Of a stretch of 17,462 nucleotides of DNA, positions 1-8,758 are shown piece after piece. The first letter of the stretch is position 1. Each line of letters starts with the position of its first letter. The position numbers and the translations under genes are program-made. This DNA comes from an uncultured Candidatus Saccharibacteria bacterium (lineage in GTDB: Bacteria; Patescibacteria; Saccharimonadia; Saccharimonadales; UBA4665), in assembly GCA_946482575.1 (NCBI GenBank), contig CAMLRZ010000019.1:1-17462 (forward strand), in the 5' to 3' direction. The notes under the pieces are model-generated. The model saw only the letters and a program-made list of their open reading frames with translations. It did no database searches and was not told the origin of the DNA.

Positions 1-1
1 G

Positions 2-29
2 ATGACAAGGTGTATATCTGTGGTATAAT
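2..29 (+). promoter_or_regulatory. Promoter P1 for the leuS leader
   Basis: The -35 box ATGACA (2-7) matches TTGACA at five of six bases. A 16-base spacer precedes an extended -10, TGGTATAAT (21-29). The expected transcript start is about 35-37, only a few bases before the ATG at 39, so the leader ORF would be read from a leaderless or nearly leaderless end. Seen directly in the sequence; activity is inferred. Confidence 0.75.
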
Positions 30-38
30 GCAGATACT

Positions 39-89
39 ATGAGCATGCAAGCCCTTCAGCTCCAACTCCTCCTCGCCCCTCGGGCGTAG
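39..89 (+). CDS. Leucine-rich leader peptide upstream of leuS (candidate attenuator peptide)
   Basis: A 16-codon ORF reads MSMQALQLQLLLAPRA and stops at TAG 87-89. Five of its codons are Leu (CTT once, CTC four times), including three CTC in a row at 66-74. It lies between a strong promoter and a GC hairpin with a U-rich tail, immediately before the leucyl-tRNA synthetase gene. This is the classical arrangement of a leader peptide that senses charged tRNA-Leu. It has no Shine-Dalgarno site; the ATG is 9 bases after the -10 box, so leaderless initiation is likely. ATG 45 is an alternative in-frame start. The biosynthetic attenuation role is inferred from composition and position; chance occurrence of a short ORF cannot be excluded. 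Confidence 0.6.
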   Translation: MSMQALQLQLLLAPRA

Positions 90-99
90 TATTTCTTTT
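74..99 (+). terminator. Attenuator-like hairpin before leuS
   Basis: CGCCC (74-78) pairs perfectly with GGGCG (82-86) around a CTC loop and is followed by TAGTATTTCTTTT (87-99). The 5-bp all-GC stem plus U-rich tail resembles a weak intrinsic terminator. The 5' arm overlaps the last codons of the leader ORF, so a ribosome stalled on the Leu codons at 66-74 would cover it. Confidence 0.5.
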
Positions 100-106
100 G
101 ATCAGG

Positions 107-133
107 TATAATTACAGTAAAGACAGCAAGGAG
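107..133 (+). promoter_or_regulatory. Second -10 box (P2) and ribosome binding site of leuS
   Basis: A perfect TATAAT (107-112) lies downstream of the hairpin but has no convincing -35 at 16-18 bases. If active it would give basal leuS transcription that escapes attenuation. AAGGAG (128-133) is the Shine-Dalgarno site, 7 bases before ATG 141. The CTCCT runs of the leader Leu codons (66-70, 69-73) are complementary to AGGAG (129-133). Confidence 0.5.
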
Positions 134-140
134 ACTAGTC

Positions 141-3029
<2,889 letters not shown>

Positions 3030-3043
3030 AAAGTGGGATACGT

Positions 3044-3086
3044 CCCAATCTAAAACACCCCGATCTCCGGGGTGTTTTAGATTGGG
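3044..3086. terminator. Long bidirectional terminator between leuS and the RiPP peptide gene
   Basis: An 18-bp perfect stem pairs CCCAATCTAAAACACCCC (3044-3061) with its complement at 3069-3086; G3062-C3068 can add a pair and leave a 5-base loop. The core AAAACACCCC / GGGGTGTTTT has an A-tract before and a U-tract after the GC stem, so it can work for leuS on the plus strand and the converging peptide gene on the minus strand. A smaller hairpin TGGGA-TACG-TCCCA (3034-3047) competes for the base of the stem. The same core recurs at 11587-11617. Confidence 0.88.
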
Positions 3087-3095
3087 GACAGATGC

Positions 3096-3239
3096 TTACG
3101 TTGCGCTATTAAAGTCGTCAAATGCTTCGCTGCTGCTTACCAAACTTGGGTCAACTACCACGCTTTCAAGGGATTGCAGCGCAAATAACGCATCATCTGT
3201 GTAGAGAGTTTCTGCTAGACCCGTAATTCGTTCGCTCAT
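3096..3239 (-). CDS. FXSXX-COOH type RiPP precursor peptide (FxsA-like)
   Basis: A 47-residue ORF on the minus strand starts MSERITGLAETLY and ends FDDFNSAT. The last five residues, F-N-S-A-T, fit the F-X-S-X-X-COOH ending that defines FxsA precursor peptides. Members of that family are substrates of FxsB radical SAM/SPASM enzymes, which form a cyclophane crosslink starting at the Phe. The start ATG (3237-3239) has AGGTGA on the minus strand 4 bases upstream. A minus-strand -10, TACAAT (3280-3275), would give a leader of about 30 bases. It is divergent from, and shares its promoter region with, an FxsB-type enzyme gene, which is the strongest argument that it is real. The N-terminal leader is acidic with alternating hydrophobic residues. 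The expected crosslink is Phe43 with Ser45 (family inference). Confidence 0.75.
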   Translation of the reverse strand: MSERITGLAETLYTDDALFALQSLESVVVDPSLVSSSEAFDDFNSAT

Positions 3240-3267
3240 TTGTTCACCTTTCATTATGCTTATGCTG

Positions 3268-3280
3268 TATGATTATTGTA
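3268..3280. promoter_or_regulatory. Back-to-back -10 boxes of the RiPP peptide and maturase genes
   Basis: TATGAT (3268-3273, plus strand) is 6 bases before ATG 3280, which places the expected transcript start at or next to the start codon of the maturase gene. TACAAT on the minus strand (3280-3275) faces the peptide gene. The two boxes are only one base apart, so the two promoters probably exclude each other. A short repeat TATGCT-TATGCT-GTATGAT lies at 3255-3273. No good -35 box was found for either. Confidence 0.4.
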
Positions 3281-4611
3281 TGCCAGAAATCCTTGCAAGC
3301 ACAAGCGACAATGTGGAACTTGCGCAAGAACTCGAGCTTCGTGAAGTGGGAACGCTTATCCTAAAAGTTCATGGCGCTTGTCAACTGCGGTGCTATCCGG
3401 GCGAGGACACAAACGGTGTAGAGACTACCGATTGCTACATGTACGCAAGGGATACCCAGTATTTGGGGCGCCCCAAAGCGATGTCTCTGGATACTGTTGC
3501 TGCAGCCGCAGAACAACTTGGCAAAGACGCCCGTGCTCGTCACTCACAACAAAAAACAGTGATTGCCCATGGAGGCGAGCCGACACTGGTTTCTCCTGAT
3601 CATATGGAGCAGACCTTTCAATTATTTGTAGATGCAATGCCAGAGTACACCATGCTGGAGACGGTCATTGAGACGAATGGCATTAGATTGGCCAAAGATT
3701 CGGGGTATTTAGAGGTCTTTCGGAAATTTGGCACTCGTGTTGGTATAAGCCTTGACGGTGATGCTGAGGCTAACAAATCACGAGTGTATCACAGTGGCAG
3801 GTCAAGCTTTGAAGACACTATGGCGGGCATCGAAGAGTTGAAGAGGGCCCGTTACAGACATCTGTTTGGCGGCATTTTGGCAGTTCTTAATCCTGACAAT
3901 CCTAACATGGAAACATACTCATTCTTAAAAGAAATTATTGCGCCGAATGGCCGCCGATTATCAGCGGTGACTGCCGGGAATCGTCCACCAGTGTTGGAAT
4001 TTTTGCTGCCAGTCCAGAATTATGTTGATCCACCATACACGAGCGAGGAACACCGAAAGAGTAAACCGTACGCTGGTTGGCTTAATCCTATTTTGCAAGA
4101 ATGGATGCTGCATGACAGGGAGCTTTTTACGCTTCGCACTCCGCAGGTCATCATCGATAAGATGGCGGGTAGGAAAGTCAACCATGATGCATATGGTGGG
4201 GATGGCCTCGCACAGCTTGTGGTGAATACCAACGGCACGTACGCGCTTACCGACACGATGCTGTACGCCGGCGACGGTATTACAACACTGCCCGCCAGCG
4301 TTTATCGTCATTCTATTTCGCAGGCCTCGGCTATGGCTCACCGAAAGTTGCGAAGGCTGGGCGCAATTGGCATGCCAACTATTTGTGCCCAAGATTGTCC
4401 TAAAGAAATCAGTACGTTATGTGGTGGTGGCAATATTTCTAGTCGATATGACGGAGATGAAACAGAGCCGTTTGATAACCCATCAGTGTTGTGTGGCGAT
4501 TTAGGCCAAATTGTAGCTACAGTTCGCGGGCTGGCTGCAACGGTGGGAAGTGATCGCCGTCGTGACAGTATGGTTGACTATTTATTGCCAAATATCACCT
4601 ACGAACACTAG
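3280..4611 (+). CDS. FxsB-type radical SAM/SPASM peptide maturase with extended cysteine motif
   Basis: A 443-residue protein resembling cyclophane-forming FxsB maturases. Seen: LILKVHGAC at the first radical SAM strand, CYMYARDTQYLGRP after the third cysteine, the SAM-binding HGGEPTL (97-103), and a SPASM-like C-terminus with C369, C373, C381 and C405 in the pattern LCGGG ... RYDG ... FDNPSVLCGD, typical of FxsB. The radical SAM cysteines are odd: C34-X3-C38-X13-C52 instead of CX3CX2C, an extra 11 residues (YPGEDTNGVETT region) within the cluster loop, with no frame break. A start at ATG 3256 adds 8 residues, but no Shine-Dalgarno site precedes it; ATG 3280 is preferred because the -10 box TATGAT sits just upstream. 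The gene is divergent from the FNSAT peptide gene and ends tail-to-tail with the next gene. Family placement is confident; activity with this cysteine spacing is uncertain. Confidence 0.85.
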   Translation: MPEILASTSDNVELAQELELREVGTLILKVHGACQLRCYPGEDTNGVETTDCYMYARDTQYLGRPKAMSLDTVAAAAEQLGKDARARHSQQKTVIAHGGEPTLVSPDHMEQTFQLFVDAMPEYTMLETVIETNGIRLAKDSGYLEVFRKFGTRVGISLDGDAEANKSRVYHSGRSSFEDTMAGIEELKRARYRHLFGGILAVLNPDNPNMETYSFLKEIIAPNGRRLSAVTAGNRPPVLEFLLPVQNYVDPPYTSEEHRKSKPYAGWLNPILQEWMLHDRELFTLRTPQVIIDKMAGRKVNHDAYGGDGLAQLVVNTNGTYALTDTMLYAGDGITTLPASVYRHSISQASAMAHRKLRRLGAIGMPTICAQDCPKEISTLCGGGNISSRYDGDETEPFDNPSVLCGDLGQIVATVRGLAATVGSDRRRDSMVDYLLPNITYEH

Positions 4612-5270
4612 TGCTCGATTTTTGTGGTCGGAACAATGCCCGTTGTCCACAAATCTGACCCAAAAATTGGGAGCGTTGCTACCGTTGCATGCTCTCGGCC
4701 AGTCAGTACAATGCCTGGCCGTGTTGGGCCGTGCAGCTCTTCGGGCTCAGGTTTGTAAGGGTGGATGTAGAAATTGTCGTCTGATTCAATAAAGTCGATG
4801 GCTCCCGTGATAGTGTCGTGCCCACGGCGTACAGCGTTTAGCAGTTCTAGATCGGCTTGCGTGCCGATTATGCCTTCATCACCGTAGCCAGAAAGGAGAT
4901 TCTCTTTCCCGCGGCCATACCATCCGTAACTGTACTTATGAGGGGCGAGAGCACCAATTTGACGCCGTTCGCTAGGCGACTTGTTGATGTCGCCAAATAT
5001 CGCACACATCACGGCTAATTTTCCTGACCACGTTACTTGAAGTACAGGAACGCCTGGCTCTTCAACGTAGACCCTATGCCCCAGCTTCCTGTCTGCATAT
5101 GTTTGATTGGCAACAGGGAGATGCATAGCTTCACTCTGTGTGGTGCCGATGCCAAAAAAACCCGCTTCCCGAATCATGGTAAAGGCGTCAAGAATTGATA
5201 AGTCCGGATCCCTGTTGGACACAGCCTCAACAATATCGGCAATTTCTTGCGGTGGCCTACGCTCTGACAT
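4608..5270 (-). CDS. Unrecognised protein next to the RiPP genes
   Basis: A 220-residue protein that I cannot assign to a family. It starts MSERRPPQEIADIVEAVSNRD, has a hydrophobic stretch VPVLQVTWSGKLAVMCAIFGD, an aromatic and glycine-rich middle (YSYGWYGRGKENLLSGYGDEG), and a C-terminal TGREHATVATLPIFGSDLW. No signal peptide or clear membrane helix is visible. It overlaps the maturase gene by 4 bases (CTAG, stop codons on both strands). I chose ATG 5270 because an extended -10, TGGTATGAT on the minus strand (TATGAT 5285-5280), lies 9 bases upstream, and AAGG precedes the ATG. ATG 5291 would add 7 residues and lies upstream of that promoter. Its position suggests, but does not show, a role with the peptide system such as modification, binding or immunity. 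Confidence 0.8.
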   Translation of the reverse strand: MSERRPPQEIADIVEAVSNRDPDLSILDAFTMIREAGFFGIGTTQSEAMHLPVANQTYADRKLGHRVYVEEPGVPVLQVTWSGKLAVMCAIFGDINKSPSERRQIGALAPHKYSYGWYGRGKENLLSGYGDEGIIGTQADLELLNAVRRGHDTITGAIDFIESDDNFYIHPYKPEPEELHGPTRPGIVLTGREHATVATLPIFGSDLWTTGIVPTTKIEH

Positions 5271-5302
5271 GATGCCTTGATCATACCACATGTGCTATTC
5301 GC

Positions 5303-5331
5303 TTGAGATTTCATAACAGATACGGTATAAT
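5303..5331 (+). promoter_or_regulatory. rpmF promoter
   Basis: TTGAGA (5303-5308), a 17-base spacer and a perfect TATAAT (5326-5331) form a strong housekeeping promoter. The leader of about 50 bases contains TATCA-TTT-TGATA and ends with AAGGAG (5373-5378), 10 bases before ATG 5389. Confidence 0.88.
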
Positions 5332-5388
5332 ACACTGCAAGTATCATTTTGATAACACAGTCACAAGAGAAGAAGGAGTAGTTTACTC

Positions 5389-5625
5389 ATGGGTAAACCA
5401 AAGAAACGAACATCACCACGCCGTACCGGTACTCGCCGCAGCCACCTGGTACTCGAATTGGCCCGCAAAGTTAATGGCAGCTCACCTGTTAAGGTATTCA
5501 CCACTCGTCGTGAATCTGGCAAAGCTTTGACCGCTGAAGTAACTGGCAAGCAAGTTGCTCAACCTGTTAAAGCTGTAAAGACCACAAAAAAGACAACAAA
5601 AAAAGACCTTCAAAAAGCAGCCTAA
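5389..5625 (+). CDS. rpmF: 50S ribosomal protein bL32
   Basis: Structural component of the large ribosomal subunit. The N-terminus MGKPKKRTSPRRTGTRRSHL matches the bL32 signature (PKxKTS...RRSH). The zinc-ribbon cysteines of some bL32 proteins are absent, so this is the cysteine-free form. At 78 residues it exceeds the usual 55-60 because of a Lys/Thr-rich tail (VKTTKKTTKKDLQKAA). It has its own strong promoter and Shine-Dalgarno site and is followed within 50 bases by the nusB promoter. Confidence 0.88.
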   Translation: MGKPKKRTSPRRTGTRRSHLVLELARKVNGSSPVKVFTTRRESGKALTAEVTGKQVAQPVKAVKTTKKTTKKDLQKAA

Positions 5626-5645
5626 CCTTAGTAATAAGGTATACT
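5626..5645 (+). promoter_or_regulatory. Small hairpin and -10 box before nusB
   Basis: CCTTA-GTAA-TAAGG (5626-5639) follows the rpmF stop and overlaps the front of a -10 box TATACT (5640-5645). No clear -35 is seen. The hairpin is too weak to call a terminator with confidence. AAGG at 5661-5664 is the likely ribosome binding site for ATG 5674. Confidence 0.4.
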
Positions 5646-5673
5646 AAAAATATAACAAAAAAGGCTCGCCCCA

Positions 5674-6207
5674 ATGGCATCAAACCGTCACCTTGGCCGT
5701 ATCATAGCACTGCAAACACTGTATGAGCAGGACTTTCGTCGTGACTCAGAAGATAGCACGTTTGACCTCTCTGAGGTACTCAAGCGTAATATTGCGCGCT
5801 ATGAGGCCACCATTGACGACACTACCTTTATTGAGGAGTTGGTCGCCGGTGTCGACAAGGAGCAGGATCAGCTAGACGGAGTCCTGCAGCCGTTGGCTCC
5901 AGAGTGGCCAATTAGCCAAATTGCTCGTATGGACCGCGTTATCTTGCGCATGGGTGCCTACGAATTGCTCCACAGCCAAAGTGTGCCGCCTAAGGTAGTT
6001 ATCAACGAGGCTGTAGAGTTGGCTAAGGCCTTTGGTAGCACGAACTCATCTAAGTTTGTGAACGGCGTCCTGGGCACGTTGTTGCGCAAGCAGCAGGGCG
6101 ACGACAATGCTACTGACGCTACCGACGACTCTGGTACCACTGACGACAAATCAGATACCGAAGAAGATGCCAAGGCGAGACCTGTCAAAGAGAAGGACGA
6201 CGCATGA
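5674..6207 (+). CDS. nusB: Transcription antitermination factor NusB
   Basis: All-helical RNA-binding protein that joins NusE/S10 on boxA RNA in rRNA antitermination complexes. Seen: SNRHLGRIIALQTLYEQDF at the N-terminus, LAPEWPISQIARMDRVILRMGAYELL, and PPKVVINEAVELAKAFGSTNSSKFVNGVLG, all diagnostic of NusB. The core ends near residue 140; a further 37 residues form an acidic, Thr/Asp/Lys-rich low-complexity tail that is probably disordered. It overlaps the Nudix gene by 4 bases (ATGA), so the two are translationally coupled in the nusB-nudix-rnc operon. Confidence 0.95.
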   Translation: MASNRHLGRIIALQTLYEQDFRRDSEDSTFDLSEVLKRNIARYEATIDDTTFIEELVAGVDKEQDQLDGVLQPLAPEWPISQIARMDRVILRMGAYELLHSQSVPPKVVINEAVELAKAFGSTNSSKFVNGVLGTLLRKQQGDDNATDATDDSGTTDDKSDTEEDAKARPVKEKDDA

Positions 6208-6704
6208 AACGGCCCAAGCCACTTCAGGGCATAAAGCGATTGGTAAGTAACCGTCGCCCGTCCATCGAAGAAGTGGTCCGCGAGACAACCTCGGGCGGCA
6301 TAATCTTTCGCCGCAACAAACAAAATAACCAACTAGAAATCTTGCTGATCCAGGACGCCAAAAACCGGTGGACTATTCCCAAGGGGCACGTAGAAGAGGG
6401 TGAAGAGCCCAAAGACACTGCAAAACGTGAAATCCAGGAAGAAACCGGCCTGAAAGAAATGAGAGTGATGAATTGGCTCGGCAAGGTTAACTTCCGCTAT
6501 CGACGCGGCCATACATTAGTGCTTATGACCATGCACATTTATTTAGTGCAAGGGCAGGGCAATACCAATGACCTGAGCGGCGAAGATTGGCTCAATGATA
6601 TTAAATGGCTGCCCGCCCAAGAGGCGATGGATAAAATCGCATACGAAGATATAGGTAAATTGATCCTACTGGGCATGAAAAAGATACGAGAAGCACGACT
6701 CTAA
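6204..6704 (+). CDS. Nudix hydrolase
   Basis: Hydrolyses a nucleoside diphosphate linked to another moiety. A complete Nudix box runs from G61 to L83 (GHVEEGE ... REIQEETGL), preceded by WTIPKG, as in the diadenosine-polyphosphate/MutT-like group. The basic N-terminus (KRPKPLQGIKRLVSNRR) could be an RNA-contact extension. It is embedded between nusB (4-base overlap) and rnc (12-base gap), so a role in RNA metabolism or nucleotide clean-up is plausible but unproven. The exact substrate cannot be read from the sequence. This is the second Nudix domain in the window; the first is inside LeuRS. Confidence 0.9.
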   Translation: MKRPKPLQGIKRLVSNRRPSIEEVVRETTSGGIIFRRNKQNNQLEILLIQDAKNRWTIPKGHVEEGEEPKDTAKREIQEETGLKEMRVMNWLGKVNFRYRRGHTLVLMTMHIYLVQGQGNTNDLSGEDWLNDIKWLPAQEAMDKIAYEDIGKLILLGMKKIREARL

Positions 6705-6716
6705 CAAGGAGTAATC

Positions 6717-7412
6717 ATGGATTACAGCGCATATCAATCATTTGCAAAAGAGAACCTGGACGTTACCTTTGACAACATCGAATTGCTGGTAACGGCCTTT
6801 ACGCACCGCTCGTACGTTAACGAGCACAAAAAAACCGTCAAAGAGCACAACGAACGCCTGGAATTTTTGGGCGACGCCGTGCTGGAACTGGTTGTTACCG
6901 AGTACCTGTTCGGTAACTTTAGCGAGCCAGAAGGAATTTTGACCAACTGGCGCAGCGCCTTGGTCCGCACCGAATCTATTGGCGCAGCGGCTGCTAAATT
7001 TGGTTTTGAACCGATGCTCCGCTTGAGCCGCGGCGAAAAGCGTGGTACCGATCGCGCCCGCGCTCAGATTTTGGCCAACAGTTTTGAGGCAGTTGTGGGC
7101 GCCATCTATCTGGATAAGGGCTACGATGTGGCTAAAAAATTCATTACCAAGAGTATCCTAAGCACCTTTAAAGACATCTTGGAAACGGGTTCATGGATGG
7201 ATCCAAAATCGCACTTACAAGAGGTAGCTCAAAGCAAGGATGGCCACACGCCCATCTACAAAGTCCTGAACGAAGAAGGCCCTGACCACGACAAGATCTT
7301 TACCGTGGGCGTATTTGTGAACGGCGAACTAAAGGGTAAGGGCTCGGGTCCTAGCAAGCAAATGGGACAGCAAAAAGCAGCAGAAGCCGCCTTGCAAAAG
7401 TACAAAGCATAG
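6717..7412 (+). CDS. rnc: Ribonuclease III
   Basis: Cleaves double-stranded RNA, chiefly rRNA precursors. The catalytic signature NERLEFLGDAVLELV gives E46, E49 and D53; the second acidic site reads LANSFEA, so E124 is kept while the Asp at the E. coli D114 position is Asn121. The C-terminal double-stranded RNA-binding domain runs from about DPKSHLQEVAQ to the end (KGSGPSKQMGQQKAAEAAL). At 231 residues the length is normal. AAGGAG lies 7 bases before the ATG. The substitution to Asn may still bind metal. Confidence 0.96.
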   Translation: MDYSAYQSFAKENLDVTFDNIELLVTAFTHRSYVNEHKKTVKEHNERLEFLGDAVLELVVTEYLFGNFSEPEGILTNWRSALVRTESIGAAAAKFGFEPMLRLSRGEKRGTDRARAQILANSFEAVVGAIYLDKGYDVAKKFITKSILSTFKDILETGSWMDPKSHLQEVAQSKDGHTPIYKVLNEEGPDHDKIFTVGVFVNGELKGKGSGPSKQMGQQKAAEAALQKYKA

Positions 7413-7423
7413 CTGGAAAAGTC

Positions 7424-8197
7424 GTGTCTACTAATCTGGAACTTCCACTGGCGTTTATTGATGTTCATCCTGAATCAGAGGAGTATATTGCCGCTTGCTT
7501 GACTTATGACACCGAATACGAACGCTTGCGAGCGCAAGAAGCCGAATCCGGAACACGCTTGTCGCTCGCGGAGTATATGTCAGTTGAGGCTACCAAAAAT
7601 GATGCTTTGGCGAAATACTCTGCGCAGGTACGTGCAGTCAACGAGAAAGTCACTGCCGACGACCGCCGCGATCTAGCTGGCCGCATGATTGCAAAAATTT
7701 TGCAGCACGGTACCGTAATTCCCGCGCGTGGCCCGTCGTACGCCGTGATCCAACAAGTAAAATACTACGGCACGACGACCATAGAGGGCCAAGATTATTT
7801 TTGGGGAGCGAAACTCAAAACGTGGCATCATCAGCCACCAGACGGTAGCGAGATGCGAGTGCTAAGTTATGACGAGCATGTTGCGTGCGAAGAAGCTATG
7901 CTACAGCGATTCCCAAAGGCGAGCGCGGGTCAGTTCATAACAAGTATGACCACACATCTAAGCACTGAAGGCTATCCTGACCCCGAGCGCCACCAAAACG
8001 CCGAGGAAACGTACAACTTGTTGCGCGTAGCCACCAATACTATTGATGCCGCCACCAACCATACCATGCTCCGTAGCAAATACCCTATGGTGGCAATTCC
8101 GCTGACTCCTGAAAGATTGACGCAAATTGGTGAGTTTATCGACACTTTGCAGCCTTTAGAAGATTCTGTGCAATCCGTTTCTGGCAATCAGAGTTGA
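7424..8197 (+). CDS. Unrecognised protein downstream of rnc
   Basis: A 257-residue protein read from a GTG start 11 bases after the rnc stop, with only a weak GGAAAAG ribosome site, so it is probably coupled to rnc. I do not recognise the family. It is soluble-looking, with no signal peptide or membrane helix. Visible stretches are DRRDLAGRMIAKILQHGTVIP, YAVIQQVKYYGTTTIEGQDYFWGAKLKTWHHQ, and a C-terminal helical region LTPERLTQIGEFIDTLQPL. Its TGA stop lies inside the -35 box of the rpsP promoter. Codon use resembles its neighbours. Confidence 0.8.
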   Translation: MSTNLELPLAFIDVHPESEEYIAACLTYDTEYERLRAQEAESGTRLSLAEYMSVEATKNDALAKYSAQVRAVNEKVTADDRRDLAGRMIAKILQHGTVIPARGPSYAVIQQVKYYGTTTIEGQDYFWGAKLKTWHHQPPDGSEMRVLSYDEHVACEEAMLQRFPKASAGQFITSMTTHLSTEGYPDPERHQNAEETYNLLRVATNTIDAATNHTMLRSKYPMVAIPLTPERLTQIGEFIDTLQPLEDSVQSVSGNQS

Positions 8198-8222
8198 CAT
8201 CAGGGGCGCTTATCTGTAAAAT
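8194..8222 (+). promoter_or_regulatory. rpsP promoter
   Basis: A perfect TTGACA (8194-8199) overlaps the stop codon of the upstream gene, then a 17-base spacer and TAAAAT (8217-8222). The leader of about 50 bases contains a hairpin GTTTAA-ATC-TTAAAC. The ribosome site is weak (GAGAGATAAAG). Confidence 0.85.
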
Positions 8223-8280
8223 AAAGCAAGACTTTAGGTTTAAATCTTAAACGAGAACGAAAGAGAGATAAAGTAAGATT

Positions 8281-8664
8281 ATGTTAGCTATTCGCATGCA
8301 ACGCACTGGTCGCAAGGGCCACGCCATGTTCCGCCTGGTTGTACAGGACTCACGCGTTACGCCTACGAGCGGCAAAGTCGTTGTTACCTTGGGTAGCTAC
8401 GACCCTCACGCTAAGGTTGCCACCATCGACAAAGAGAAGGCAGCTTTTTACCTTGGTAACGGTGCGCAGCCATCAGAACGCGCAGCTCGCTTGCTACAAA
8501 CCGAAGGCGTTGAATTGCCAAAGTGGGTAAAAGTAGCAGACGCTGACAAAAAGCGCGCTATCCGCAACCCGGAAAAACTTCGCAAGAACCAGCCAAAAGA
8601 AGAAGCTCCAGTAGAAGCCGAAGCTCCAGCTGAAACTCCTGCAGAAGAAAAGACCGAAGAATAA
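8281..8664 (+). CDS. rpsP: 30S ribosomal protein bS16
   Basis: Small-subunit assembly protein. The core MLAIRMQRTGRKGHAMFRLVVQDSR and TLGSYDPHAKVATIDKEKAAFYLGNGAQPSE is textbook bS16. The family is usually 75-90 residues; this one has 127, with a tail of about 30 residues rich in Ala, Glu, Pro and Lys (KEEAPVEAEAPAETPAEEK). It has its own strong promoter and terminator, with khpA next as in many bacteria (rpsP-khpA-rimM-trmD). Confidence 0.97.
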   Translation: MLAIRMQRTGRKGHAMFRLVVQDSRVTPTSGKVVVTLGSYDPHAKVATIDKEKAAFYLGNGAQPSERAARLLQTEGVELPKWVKVADADKKRAIRNPEKLRKNQPKEEAPVEAEAPAETPAEEKTEE

Positions 8665-8681
8665 TCTCTACTTTGTGTCAG

Positions 8682-8714
8682 AAATCCGGCTTGTTTCCAG
8701 CAAGTCGGATTTTT
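8682..8714 (+). terminator. Terminator after rpsP
   Basis: AATCCGGCTTG (8683-8693) pairs with CAAGTCGGATT (8701-8711), with one G-U pair, around a 7-base loop, and runs into TTTTT. This is a standard intrinsic terminator. Readthrough could still feed khpA. Confidence 0.88.
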
Positions 8715-8717
8715 ATT

Positions 8718-8751
8718 TGCTATAATAGATAAGTACCAGTAAGTGGAGGAG
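8718..8751 (+). promoter_or_regulatory. khpA promoter and ribosome site
   Basis: Extended -10 TGCTATAAT (8718-8726) directly follows the rpsP terminator tail; no good -35 is visible. GGAGGAG (8745-8751) is a strong Shine-Dalgarno site 7 bases before ATG 8759. Confidence 0.7.
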
Positions 8752-8758
8752 TCCTCAC

